Shown piece after piece: positions 1-6,785 of a DNA stretch of 14,790 bases. The stretch covers positions 5,415-20,204 of the forward strand of contig QHMQ01000126.1 of NCBI GenBank assembly GCA_003217835.1, written 5' to 3'. A model generated the notes under the pieces. It searched no databases and was not told where the DNA came from. It saw only the letters and a list, made by a program, of their open reading frames with translations. Position 1 is the stretch's first letter. Each line of letters starts with the position of its first letter. This stretch comes from Verrucomicrobiota bacterium. GTDB taxonomy: Bacteria > Verrucomicrobiota > Verrucomicrobiia > Chthoniobacterales > UBA10450. The position numbers and the translations under genes are program-made.

Positions 1-103
1 CGCCCGCCGGTGCCGGCCTGAGCGAAGACTTTTATGCGATCAACAAACATAGATCCACTTATAGTATATCGTGTTGAACCAGTGCGGCGCCGACAGAGGG
101 CCG
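1..103. other. Window edge, no supportable gene
   Basis: Nothing here can be assigned. A plus-strand frame reading from base 1 stops at TGA 19-21 and could be the last six codons of a gene lying to the left, but this is too short to support. A short inverted repeat (GCCGG, TG, CCGGC) lies at 6-17 and has no T-run after it. Bases 60-103 are simply the region downstream of the leftward glycosyltransferase gene. Confidence 0.4.
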
Positions 104-1303
104 CTACCTAAGAGTCGCGTAAAGAGCCTTTGTTTTCCGTGCGATCGCGGACCAGCTAAATTTTTCTTCGGCGCGTTTGCGTCCAGCTTTGCCGAATTTT
201 TCGCGCAGCTTGGGATCGGCCATGAGCTGATTAATGCGCGCCGCGAGATCGCGCGCAAATTCCTCAGGATTTGCCGGCTCGAAAGGGCTCTCTTTCATTT
301 GCTCGAGCGGAACCAAAAATCCAGTTTCTCCATCGACAACTACTTCCTTGATGCCGCCGACCGCACTCGCCACCACCGGCGTCTCACAGGCCATCGCTTC
401 CAGATTAATGATGCCAAACGGTTCGTAGATGGATGGGCAGCAAAATACGGCCGCATGCGAATAAAGTTCGGTCGCCGTTTTTCGGTCCACCATCTCATCG
501 ATCCAGACGATATCGGAGCGCTTTATCCTCGCCGTCTCGACTGCATTTTTCATTTCCTCCGCAATTTCAGGAGTGTCGGGAGCAGCGGCGCAAAGCACGA
601 TTTGAAATTGCCGATCCATGAATGGGATGGCGCGGACAAGATCCATGATTCCTTTTTGGCGCGTGATACGACCGACAAAAAGAAGATACGGCTTAGCGGG
701 ATCAATCCCGTAACGAACCAGCGCTTCGGTTGAATCGACTCTTCGATACTCTTTGGGATCGATGCCGTTATGGATTACACGCACGCGCTTGAGATCGACG
801 TCGAATAATCGCTCGATGTCATATTTGGTTTCGCCTGAAACGGCGATGATCGCGTTCGCCATTTCCAGTGCAGTTTTCTCGATCCAGAGCGAGAAATCAT
901 ACCCGCCACCGAGTTGCTCCCGTTTCCATGGCCGCAACGGCTCGAGCGAGTGAACCGTAATCACCAGCGGAATCCCATAATTGAGTTTCGCCAAAATACC
1001 GCCGAAGTGGCTGTACCACGTGTGACAATGGACAAGATCGGCATCGATGTTTGTCGTATTGAAATCGGTGCAACGACGCACGGCGCCGAAAGCGGATTGT
1101 AAGGACTTCGGACAAGTGAAATCGCTCGTGTCGAGTTCGAATCCTCTGACTTTTAGATTTCCTTCTTCGAAATCTTGATCCCCGAAGCAACGCACTTCCA
1201 CCGGCATCGACTTGGCCAATTCGCGTGAGAGGTAATCCACATGCACGCCTGCACCGCCGTAAATACGCGGCGGATATTCGTTCGTGAGAAAGAGAACTTT
1301 CAC
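104..1303 (-). CDS. glgA: GT4 glycosyltransferase, corynebacterial-type glycogen synthase
   Basis: A 399-residue cytoplasmic GT-B glycosyltransferase resembling the short actinobacterial 'GlgA' (TIGR02149-like), which transfers glucose from ADP-glucose to a glucan or to glucose-1-phosphate (GlgM activity). Seen: an N-terminal Rossmann half with GGAGVHV at residues 16-22 and VHCHTWYSH near 91-99; a C-terminal half with VGRITRQKG at 210-218; and the GT4 E-x7-E pair (E294 in YEPFG, E302 in LEAMA). Start: GTG at 1303 gives MKVLFLTNEYPP, the usual family N-terminus. A TTG at 1321 is in frame but its extra codons run into an inverted repeat, so I rejected it. No clear ribosome binding site. The gene follows uspA on the same strand after a 98-base gap. 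No glgB, glgC or glgE is in the window, so the exact donor and acceptor (glycogen, maltose-1-phosphate or sucrose-type chemistry) are inferred from family likeness only. Confidence 0.8.
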   Translation of the reverse strand: MKVLFLTNEYPPRIYGGAGVHVDYLSRELAKSMPVEVRCFGDQDFEEGNLKVRGFELDTSDFTCPKSLQSAFGAVRRCTDFNTTNIDADLVHCHTWYSHFGGILAKLNYGIPLVITVHSLEPLRPWKREQLGGGYDFSLWIEKTALEMANAIIAVSGETKYDIERLFDVDLKRVRVIHNGIDPKEYRRVDSTEALVRYGIDPAKPYLLFVGRITRQKGIMDLVRAIPFMDRQFQIVLCAAAPDTPEIAEEMKNAVETARIKRSDIVWIDEMVDRKTATELYSHAAVFCCPSIYEPFGIINLEAMACETPVVASAVGGIKEVVVDGETGFLVPLEQMKESPFEPANPEEFARDLAARINQLMADPKLREKFGKAGRKRAEEKFSWSAIARKTKALYATLR

Positions 1304-1316
1304 GCAGCAAGAGTAG

Positions 1317-1335
1317 AGCAAGTCTCCGACTTGCT
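1317..1335. repeat. Perfect 8-bp inverted repeat before glgA
   Basis: AGCAAGTC, loop TCC, GACTTGCT: a 19-base perfect hairpin in the uspA-glgA gap, ending 13 bases before the GTG start of the glycosyltransferase. A partial direct repeat of the arm (AGCAAG at 1306-1311) sits beside it. There is no T-run, so it is not a standard intrinsic terminator. It could be a dispersed REP-like element or a 5'-leader hairpin. Only one copy is present in this window. Confidence 0.6.
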
Positions 1336-1401
1336 GTTAAATCAATTCGCCAGTTATTGCGCAGCTGCGGGTTGAGCCTTTGAAGCTTTTCCGGGGGTCC
1401 G

Positions 1402-1827
1402 CTAACTTTTCACCTTTAGCAGCAACACCGGTACGTCAACCTCGTGCCGTACTTTGTCCGCCGTGGCGCCATGAAGAATGTCACCGATCAAGCGGTGACC
1501 ATGCGTGGTCATTGCGATAAGATCGACATCTTTCTCACGCGTGAGCTTGATGATCTCGTCCGACGGTTCGCCAAGCGCGAGCACCGCGTCGCAGGGGAAA
1601 CCTTCTCCCGCCAGCTGGCGGCTGCGTTTTTCCAAGTAGGCACGGTCCTGTTTCATCTCCTCGCTTTCAGCGAGCTGAAGCTGATCGAAATTTCGCGCCA
1701 CCCAGCCATCGGAAACGTGGACGAGGAGCAGCCTCGCGCCGGTCATGCGGGCGAGCGGTTTGATGTGAGCCAGAATGGTCTCATCGGCCGGACTGTTTTC
1801 GAGCGGGATGAGAATATGGTGATACAT
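1402..1827 (-). CDS. uspA: Universal stress protein (UspA family)
   Basis: A 141-residue single-domain Usp protein, the usual length for the family. These are small cytoplasmic, dimeric alpha/beta proteins, many of which bind ATP. Seen: the typical start MYHHILIPLENSP (residues 1-13), a central LLLVHV strand, and a C-terminal THGH...GATADKVRH...VPVLLLK block, which corresponds to the nucleotide-binding G-rich loop. The loop spacing is not the textbook G-x2-G-x9-G-S/T pattern, so ATP binding is uncertain. It starts only 9 bases after the mntH stop, so it is almost certainly co-transcribed with mntH. That suggests a role in the response to manganese limitation or oxidative stress, or in modulation of the transporter (inference). 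Confidence 0.9.
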   Translation of the reverse strand: MYHHILIPLENSPADETILAHIKPLARMTGARLLLVHVSDGWVARNFDQLQLAESEEMKQDRAYLEKRSRQLAGEGFPCDAVLALGEPSDEIIKLTREKDVDLIAMTTHGHRLIGDILHGATADKVRHEVDVPVLLLKVKS

Positions 1828-1836
1828 AGGCGCCGC

Positions 1837-3243
1837 TTACTGGGTCGGAGCTGGCAGACGGAGAAATCCGTAAACAGCTTTGAGGATCGCGTCCGGCATA
1901 AAGGTATCGAAGAGCAGCTTCACGTTGAGCACAATGATAATGCCTGCCACCGTCCAGCCGAGAATTTTCAACCAAAGCCTGTTGGCAAACTCACCCATCT
2001 TTACCTTTTCGTCGGTAAAACGCATCAACGGCCAGACGGCGAAGCCGAGTTGCATGCTCAAAACTACCTGGCTGGCCACCAGTAATTGCGTGGTTTTGCC
2101 TTCACCAAAAATGCCGATCACGAGTACCGCAGGAATGATCGCCACCGCTCGCGTGATTAGCCGGCGTAGCCACGGGGTGATGCGAAAGTTAAGAAAACCT
2201 TCCATCACAATCTGGCCCGCGAGCGTGCCGGTGAGGGTCGAGTTTTGTCCCGAAGCGAGTAACGCTACCGCGAAAAGAATGCTTGCTGCTCCCACGCCGA
2301 GCAACGGACTGAGCAATTTATAAGCATCCTGAATTTCCGCCACGTCCTGATGCCCGGACCAATGGAAAGCAGCTGCCGCGAGCACGAGGATCGCGCCATT
2401 GATAAACAAGGCAAACATGAGCGCGACACTCGAGTCGATGGTGGCGAATTTGATCGCCTCGCGTCTGCCCACGGGCGTCTGCTCGAACTTCCGCGTCTGC
2501 ACGATGGACGAATGCAGGTAGAGATTGTGCGGCATCACGGTTGCGCCAATAATGCCAATACTGACGTATAGCATTCCCTGATTCATGACAATGTGCGGAC
2601 CGGGAATGAATCCAAGCATGACGCCTGTGAGACCCGGCTTGGAAAAAACCAGCTCGGCTGCGAAACAACTCCCGATGGTTGCAATCAACGTGATCACGAG
2701 AGCCTCAATGTAACGGAACCCCTTGGTTTGAAGATAAAGCACCGCCAGCACATCCAGCGCGGTAATGATGCACCCCCATACCAGCGGAATCCCAAAAAGA
2801 AGCTGCAAGCCAATGGCCGATCCGACAACTTCGGCCAGATCGCACGCGGCGATGGCGATTTCACAAAGAATCCAGAGAAACCACACGGTTGGTGTTGAAT
2901 AATGGTCGCGGCAGGCTTGGGCCAAATCGCGCCCCGTAGCGACGCCGAGTTTGATGCACAAATGTTGAAGCATGATCGCCATGAAATTGGAGATCATGAC
3001 GACAGCCAAAAGCGAGTAACCGAACTGGGCCCCGCCTGATAAGTCAGTGGCCCAATTGCCAGGATCCATGTAACCGACGGCGACCAAAAAACCTGGGCCG
3101 GAGAAAGCGAGCAGCTTCCTCCAAAACGAAGCAGTTGTAGGAACGACAATGCTGCGGTGGACTTCCGGCAGCGAGACTTGTCCCGCACGCTTGCGCCAAC
3201 CGATTGCCGGCTCCGGCACAACAATACGGTTAGATTGATCCAT
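1837..3243 (-). CDS. mntH: Nramp-family Mn2+/divalent metal:proton symporter MntH
   Basis: A 468-residue inner-membrane transporter that imports Mn2+ (and often Fe2+) using the proton gradient. Seen: about eleven hydrophobic segments; the TM1 metal-binding motif DPGNW at residues 60-64; and the TM6 motif MPHN at 237-240 followed by LYLHSS. The Asp, Asn and Met ligands of Nramp transporters are thus all present. A roughly 40-residue polar N-terminal extension precedes TM1. Start: ATG at 3243 is chosen. An in-frame TTG at 3300 would put codons over the operator-like palindrome (3257-3270) and the -10 box (3283-3288). Divergent from mntR, with 111 bases between starts, which is the classic arrangement of a transporter and its repressor. 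uspA follows after 9 bases. Confidence 0.95.
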   Translation of the reverse strand: MDQSNRIVVPEPAIGWRKRAGQVSLPEVHRSIVVPTTASFWRKLLAFSGPGFLVAVGYMDPGNWATDLSGGAQFGYSLLAVVMISNFMAIMLQHLCIKLGVATGRDLAQACRDHYSTPTVWFLWILCEIAIAACDLAEVVGSAIGLQLLFGIPLVWGCIITALDVLAVLYLQTKGFRYIEALVITLIATIGSCFAAELVFSKPGLTGVMLGFIPGPHIVMNQGMLYVSIGIIGATVMPHNLYLHSSIVQTRKFEQTPVGRREAIKFATIDSSVALMFALFINGAILVLAAAAFHWSGHQDVAEIQDAYKLLSPLLGVGAASILFAVALLASGQNSTLTGTLAGQIVMEGFLNFRITPWLRRLITRAVAIIPAVLVIGIFGEGKTTQLLVASQVVLSMQLGFAVWPLMRFTDEKVKMGEFANRLWLKILGWTVAGIIIVLNVKLLFDTFMPDAILKAVYGFLRLPAPTQ

Positions 3244-3256
3244 GAATTCGAGTGAT

Positions 3257-3270
3257 TTAGGTTGGCCTAA
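3257..3270. promoter_or_regulatory. Candidate MntR operator (TTAGGttggCCTAA)
   Basis: A 14-base inverted repeat with 5-base arms (TTAGG/CCTAA) in the mntH-mntR intergenic region, flanked on both sides by TTTAG. It lies just downstream of the mntH -10 box, where a bound repressor would block transcription. It resembles one half of a DtxR/IdeR-type box (TTAGGTTAG...). Binding by the adjacent MntR is inferred from position and palindromy, since MntR sites differ between phyla. Confidence 0.6.
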
Positions 3271-3282
3271 TTTAGTTGTATC

Positions 3283-3288
3283 ATTATA
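3283..3288 (-). promoter_or_regulatory. mntH -10 box TATAAT
   Basis: The minus strand reads a perfect TATAAT here, about 40 bases upstream of the mntH ATG. No good -35 lies at 16-18 bases; a TTGACA at 3295-3300 is only 6 bases away and cannot pair with it. Transcription would begin around 3275-3277, immediately before the candidate operator. Confidence 0.5.
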
Positions 3289-3292
3289 TGAT

Positions 3293-3304
3293 TCTGTCAA
3301 CAGA
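3293..3304. promoter_or_regulatory. Second palindrome in mntH-mntR gap
   Basis: TCTGT, CA, ACAGA: a 12-base inverted repeat upstream of the mntH -10 box and on the mntR side of the gap. It may be a second regulator site (for example for an oxidative-stress or iron regulator) or chance. It is weaker evidence than the 3257-3270 site. Confidence 0.3.
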
Positions 3305-3354
3305 CAATTATTTATTTGGTTGACTATTTCACTCTGCTTTCTATTCTTCAGCCC

Positions 3355-3792
3355 GTGCCCGGTAAAAACTCTCCCTCTGCGTTAGGCAGTTCTTCCGCAG
3401 TCGAGGATTACCTCGAACGAATACTCGAGCTGATCAATTCCAAGGGTTATGCCCGCGTCGTCGATATCGCCTCCGCCCTAAAGATTTCGCAGGCTAGTGT
3501 CACCAACATGGTGCAGCGCCTGGACGCGGATGGTTTGCTCAAATACGAAAAATATCGCGGCTTGGTTCTAACCAGCGCGGGTGAAAAGCTGGCGCGCAAT
3601 ATTGCCCACCGTCACAAACTCCTGACCGATTTTCTGAAGCTGCTCGGTCTCAACGATCGAGTGATCTATCACGATGTGGAAGGAATGGAGCATCACATTA
3701 GTCCGCCTACTCTCCGTGCCATCGAAGCTCTGGTCGGGCAGTTGCGACGGCGCCCCGCTTTTCGCGCACGACTTAGACCGCTGACTCGCTAA
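3355..3792 (+). CDS. mntR: Manganese-responsive repressor MntR (DtxR family)
   Basis: A 145-residue cytoplasmic metalloregulator: N-terminal winged helix (about residues 15-75) and metal-binding dimerisation domain (about 76-140), with no C-terminal SH3-like domain, as in MntR rather than DtxR/IdeR. All six Mn ligands known from Bacillus subtilis MntR (D8, E11, H77, E99, E102, H103) are present at a constant offset of ten: D18, E21, H87, E109, E112 and H113, in VEDYLER, HRHKLL and VEGMEHH. This makes manganese specificity likely. Start: GTG at 3355 gives the shortest sensible N-terminus; an in-frame TTG at 3316 would add 13 residues and is less likely. Expected to repress mntH-uspA, and perhaps itself, through the palindrome at 3257-3270. 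Its 3' end overlaps the oppositely oriented CPXCG gene by 20 bases. Confidence 0.92.
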   Translation: MPGKNSPSALGSSSAVEDYLERILELINSKGYARVVDIASALKISQASVTNMVQRLDADGLLKYEKYRGLVLTSAGEKLARNIAHRHKLLTDFLKLLGLNDRVIYHDVEGMEHHISPPTLRAIEALVGQLRRRPAFRARLRPLTR

Positions 3793-3958
3793 GATCGACA
3801 ATCGCACCTGGCCGGCAGCGGATGGTTAGCGTGATCGCCCGGCAACACACCGTGCAATCTTCAATCAACGTTTGCTCGGACTCAGACGTGTCGATTTCGA
3901 GCGGAAAAACTTGCGCGCAATGCGGGCAAGTAACTTGGGCCTCCGCAATCAAATCCAT
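3773..3958 (-). CDS. CPXCG-motif cysteine-rich small protein
   Basis: A 61-residue protein matching the CPXCG family (cysteine-rich, probably zinc-binding, function unknown). Seen: CPHC at residues 11-14 and the family's second block EDCTVCCR at 33-40 (C35, C38, C39), plus C48. In the usual CPXCG motif the second Cys is followed by Gly; here it is Ala (CPHCA), a minor variant. The acidic middle (EIDTSESEQ) is also typical. It starts 18 bases after the stop of the CNNM/CorC gene on the same strand, so the two probably form a transcription unit. Its 3' end overlaps the end of mntR on the opposite strand. Metal binding is inferred from the cysteine pattern. Confidence 0.85.
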   Translation of the reverse strand: MDLIAEAQVTCPHCAQVFPLEIDTSESEQTLIEDCTVCCRAITLTIRCRPGAIVDLSESAV

Positions 3959-3976
3959 TTGTTGTAAGGGCGGGAT

Positions 3977-5383
3977 TCAAGGCGAAGCGTCCGCTCTTGT
4001 CGCCGTTTCGGCTGGCGACTCGCTCGCTTTTTTGAAATGCAATTGGCCGACCCGCCGGCCGTCCGTTTGCGAAACCGTGACGCAGTAATTGTCGATTTTT
4101 ACTTGCTCGCCCTGCTTCGGGAGATGGCCTAATAAATGGGTGACGTAGCCGCCGATGGTGCTGACGTCCGCGCTTTCCAAATCCAATCCGGCGGCATCAC
4201 GTAACTCGTAAAGCCCAAGAGCGCCGTCCACGGTGAACTCGTTTTCATTGATCTTGCGAAATTCTTCCTTTTCAGAATCGAACTCGTCTTGAATGTCGCC
4301 GACCAACTCCTCAAGCACATTTTCGAGTGTGACCATGCCAACCGTGCCGCCGAATTCGTCAACAACAACCGCAACATGGGCGTGTTTACCGAGAAAGAGA
4401 TTGAGTAGTTTCTCAAGCGACATCATCTCCGGAACTGGAATCAGTTCGCGTTTGATGCGCATGAGATCGGGATGTGGATCGCGCATCATGGGCACGAGTT
4501 CCTTGATGTGAATGAGGCCGATCGTGTTATCGAGATTTTCCCGGCAAAGCGGGAAACGCGTATGTCGCGATTCGATTGCCTTTTTGACGTTGGTTTCGAA
4601 GCTGTCTTCAAGGTCGAGATAAACGACTTCGCCGCGTGGTGTCATGATATCGCGCACAACGCGATCGCGCAGATCGAGCGCATTGATGAGCAAATCGCGT
4701 CCGAGGGTGGAAACTTCGTGCGATTTTTCGCTTTGCTCGAGGATCAGTCGCAACTCCTCTTCGCTGTGTGCCAACTCCGCACCGGAGGCGGGTCGCATGC
4801 GCAACAGTCCTTGCAGCAGCAAGTTCGAAGATTTGTGCAGCAACCAAATCGCAGGACGGAAGAAGAGATAAAACGCGCCGAGGGGACGCACGATTCGTAA
4901 GGCGACCGATAATGGGTTCGCGATCGCAGTGTATTTCGGGCCGAGTTCACCGAAGACGATGTGCAGAAAAGTGATACCGACAAAGGCGAGTGCGACCGAC
5001 ACCGACGTGACAACTCCGTGCGAATGAATATTTACGAGAGCGAAGAACGGCTCAAGGATTTGCACCAGAAACTGTTCACCGACCCAACCGAGCGCGAGAC
5101 TGGCGAGGGTAATGCCAAGCTGGGTCGCGGAAAGATACGCGTCGAGATGGCTACGGACATGCTTGACGAAGTTTGCTTGGATATTCCCCTCTTCTATCAA
5201 AGCATCGAGCTGGCTGCCACGCACCTTAACAACGGCAAATTCGCACGCGACGAAGAAACCATTAAGCCCGACAAGCGCAGCAATAGCCGCGATTTTGCCG
5301 ATCAAAACACCGGGCGAGTCCCAGTGTTCGATGATCGTTTCAGCGACGGGCGCTGCCGTCAAAAACAAAAATAGAAAGTTCAT
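3977..5383 (-). CDS. CNNM/CorC-type membrane protein with CBS pair
   Basis: A 468-residue hemolysin-family (HlyC/CorC, UPF0053) inner-membrane protein. Relatives are linked to Mg2+ or Co2+ efflux and magnesium balance; the older 'hemolysin' name is misleading. Domains seen in order: DUF21/CNNM membrane domain with about four hydrophobic segments (roughly residues 25-50, 85-115, 125-147, 160-185), including the conserved FGELGPK at 144-150; two CBS domains (about 243-300 and 310-365, with MTPR at 247-250 and the second-CBS motif DEFGGTVGMVTLENVLEELVG); and a C-terminal CorC_HlyC domain (about 380-452). Length and order are standard for the family. ATG start at 5383, no clear ribosome binding site. 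The substrate ion cannot be read from the sequence. It probably shares a transcript with the CPXCG gene. Confidence 0.9.
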   Translation of the reverse strand: MNFLFLFLTAAPVAETIIEHWDSPGVLIGKIAAIAALVGLNGFFVACEFAVVKVRGSQLDALIEEGNIQANFVKHVRSHLDAYLSATQLGITLASLALGWVGEQFLVQILEPFFALVNIHSHGVVTSVSVALAFVGITFLHIVFGELGPKYTAIANPLSVALRIVRPLGAFYLFFRPAIWLLHKSSNLLLQGLLRMRPASGAELAHSEEELRLILEQSEKSHEVSTLGRDLLINALDLRDRVVRDIMTPRGEVVYLDLEDSFETNVKKAIESRHTRFPLCRENLDNTIGLIHIKELVPMMRDPHPDLMRIKRELIPVPEMMSLEKLLNLFLGKHAHVAVVVDEFGGTVGMVTLENVLEELVGDIQDEFDSEKEEFRKINENEFTVDGALGLYELRDAAGLDLESADVSTIGGYVTHLLGHLPKQGEQVKIDNYCVTVSQTDGRRVGQLHFKKASESPAETATRADASP

Positions 5384-5428
5384 TGCGCGGTTGCAACCCG
5401 TGCATCCGAGACCCCATCGAACACGAAT

Positions 5429-5698
5429 TTACCAGCTCGATTTAGTTACGCCAGGGATGAGCCCTTGCGAAGCCAGTTCGCGAAAAGTGAGACGCGAAAC
5501 CTTGAAGCGGCGAATGAAAGCGCGCCGGCGGCCTGTCACTTTGCAACGGTTAACCACACGGCTCGGGCTGGCGTCGCGCGGAAGCTGCGCGAGGCCGGCA
5601 TAATCTTTTTTCGCCTTCAACTCGGCGCGCAATGTAGCATACTTCTTCACCGTCGCGCGCTTGCGCTCGTTGCGATTAATCCAGGCAGTCTTGGCCAT
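5429..5698 (-). CDS. rpsN: 30S ribosomal protein S14, zinc-free (C-minus) form
   Basis: An 89-residue S14, a small-subunit head protein that contacts 16S rRNA. Seen: MAKTAWINRNERKR at the start, then the conserved C-terminal block around residues 50-73 (NRCKVTGRRRAFIRRF... SRLTFRELA) and the ending LIPGVTKSSW. It has a single cysteine (C52), not the four-Cys zinc knuckle of the 61-residue C-plus form, so it is zinc-independent. The gene stands alone, with no other ribosomal protein gene in the window, between the CNNM and Ku genes on the same strand. It may be the only S14 of the genome, displaced from the spc operon, or a zinc-starvation paralogue; the sequence does not decide. No Zur-like palindrome was recognised upstream (5699-5811). 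Confidence 0.95.
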   Translation of the reverse strand: MAKTAWINRNERKRATVKKYATLRAELKAKKDYAGLAQLPRDASPSRVVNRCKVTGRRRAFIRRFKVSRLTFRELASQGLIPGVTKSSW

Positions 5699-5811
5699 AA
5701 ATTGAACGCGTAAGCTAATGGAGAAGGTTCGATTTGCAACCGGTTTTCAGACTTGGCGAGCGATCTGATTTCCGGGAACGGATTTAGCGACCGCTTCGGA
5801 TCAAATGGCAA

Positions 5812-6672
5812 TTAGTCCAAAGCGCCCGCGCGCCTCTTCTGCTTCACCAGCGCGGCTGTCGAACGCCCGCTAGACCGAGCAGAGCCGCGCTTCTGCTTCA
5901 GGGATTGAGTGCGATTAAGGCTGTCCTGAAGCACTTTGACAAGATCGACAACATTCGTCGGTGAGGGCGCAGGCGCCACTCTGCCAGGGATTTGTCTGTT
6001 CTTTGCTTTCTGCTCGATGATCTCCATCAATGCCGTCCGGTATTCGTCGCGATATTTTTCCGGCTCCCAAGAAACCGCCATACTGTCGATGAGCGCTTGG
6101 GCCATTTTTAGTTCTTTGTCGGTAACCCCTGCGGCTGATCCGTTCTTCAAAATTTCCGCGCTAAGGATTTCGCTCGCGAAATGCATCAGCTCCAGGATAA
6201 GAAATAGTCCGTCTGGTTTCACCGCGGCCAGGTGCTCGCGATTGCTAATGACGACTTTGGCAATGCCAATCTTGCCCGTCCCGCTAAGCGCCTTGTGCAA
6301 AACGGCGTATGCCTTCTCCCCACCCTTCTGCGGCTCCAGGAAATAAGGCTTGTAGAAAAACTTCGGGTCAACCTGTTCCAAGTCGACGAAATCGGTGATG
6401 TCAATGGAATGAGTGGATTCGATGCGGACCTTCTCGAAATCCTCCTCTTTCATGACAATGTAACGGCCACGTTCGTATTCGAACCCCTTTACGATCTGCT
6501 CGGCCGGAACCTCTTTTGAGTCAGCTTCGGCGACTTTTTTGTACCTGATAGGGCTAAGATCGCTGGAGCGGAGTTGCCGGAAACTAAGCTTCTCCTCGCG
6601 TGTGGCCGGATAAACAGCCACCGGAATATATACTAGCCCAAAGCTGATGCTGCCTTTCCAGATCGGACGCAT
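5812..6672 (-). CDS. ku: Non-homologous end-joining protein Ku
   Basis: A 286-residue bacterial Ku. The homodimer threads onto broken DNA ends and recruits the ligase LigD for end joining. Seen: the diagnostic start MRPIWKGSISFGLVYIPV, the beta-barrel ring core through about residue 250, and a Lys/Arg-rich C-terminal tail (about 250-286, e.g. KQKRG, KQKRRAG). The tail is of the type linked to LigD stimulation and DNA threading. Start: ATG at 6672 matches the family N-terminus; a TTG at 6717 in the same frame would add a 15-residue stretch not expected in Ku. No ligD lies in the window; in this kind of organism it can be elsewhere. Divergent from tatA with 113 bases between starts. Confidence 0.95.
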   Translation of the reverse strand: MRPIWKGSISFGLVYIPVAVYPATREEKLSFRQLRSSDLSPIRYKKVAEADSKEVPAEQIVKGFEYERGRYIVMKEEDFEKVRIESTHSIDITDFVDLEQVDPKFFYKPYFLEPQKGGEKAYAVLHKALSGTGKIGIAKVVISNREHLAAVKPDGLFLILELMHFASEILSAEILKNGSAAGVTDKELKMAQALIDSMAVSWEPEKYRDEYRTALMEIIEQKAKNRQIPGRVAPAPSPTNVVDLVKVLQDSLNRTQSLKQKRGSARSSGRSTAALVKQKRRAGALD

Positions 6673-6785
6673 ATCGCGGGACTTTTTCCCACACCAGCAG
6701 GAGCCTGTCAACTTCAACCGGCTTGCCGCTGCTGGGCCGATTTGCCTTGCAAGTTGAGCAAACGGTCTGATGTTGAAACCGATCT

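Noticed and set aside
71..733. Plus-strand open frame of 220 codons opposite the glycosyltransferase
   Set aside because: Antisense to a gene with conserved GT4 motifs; no domain recognised in it.
1304..1321. TTG start at 1321 for the glycogen synthase-like gene
   Set aside because: It adds LYSCC-type residues overlapping a hairpin; the GTG at 1303 gives the conserved N-terminus MKVLFLTNEYPP.
1444..2085. Long plus-strand open frame opposite uspA and mntH
   Set aside because: The translation has no recognisable domain and mirrors well-supported genes; G+C-rich antisense frames commonly stay open.
3244..3300. TTG start at 3300 for mntH
   Set aside because: It would place coding sequence over the operator-like palindrome and the -10 box; the ATG at 3243 leaves a normal Nramp protein.
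3295..3300. TTGACA as the -35 of the mntH promoter
   Set aside because: It is only 6 bases from the TATAAT; no usable -10 lies 16-18 bases from it.
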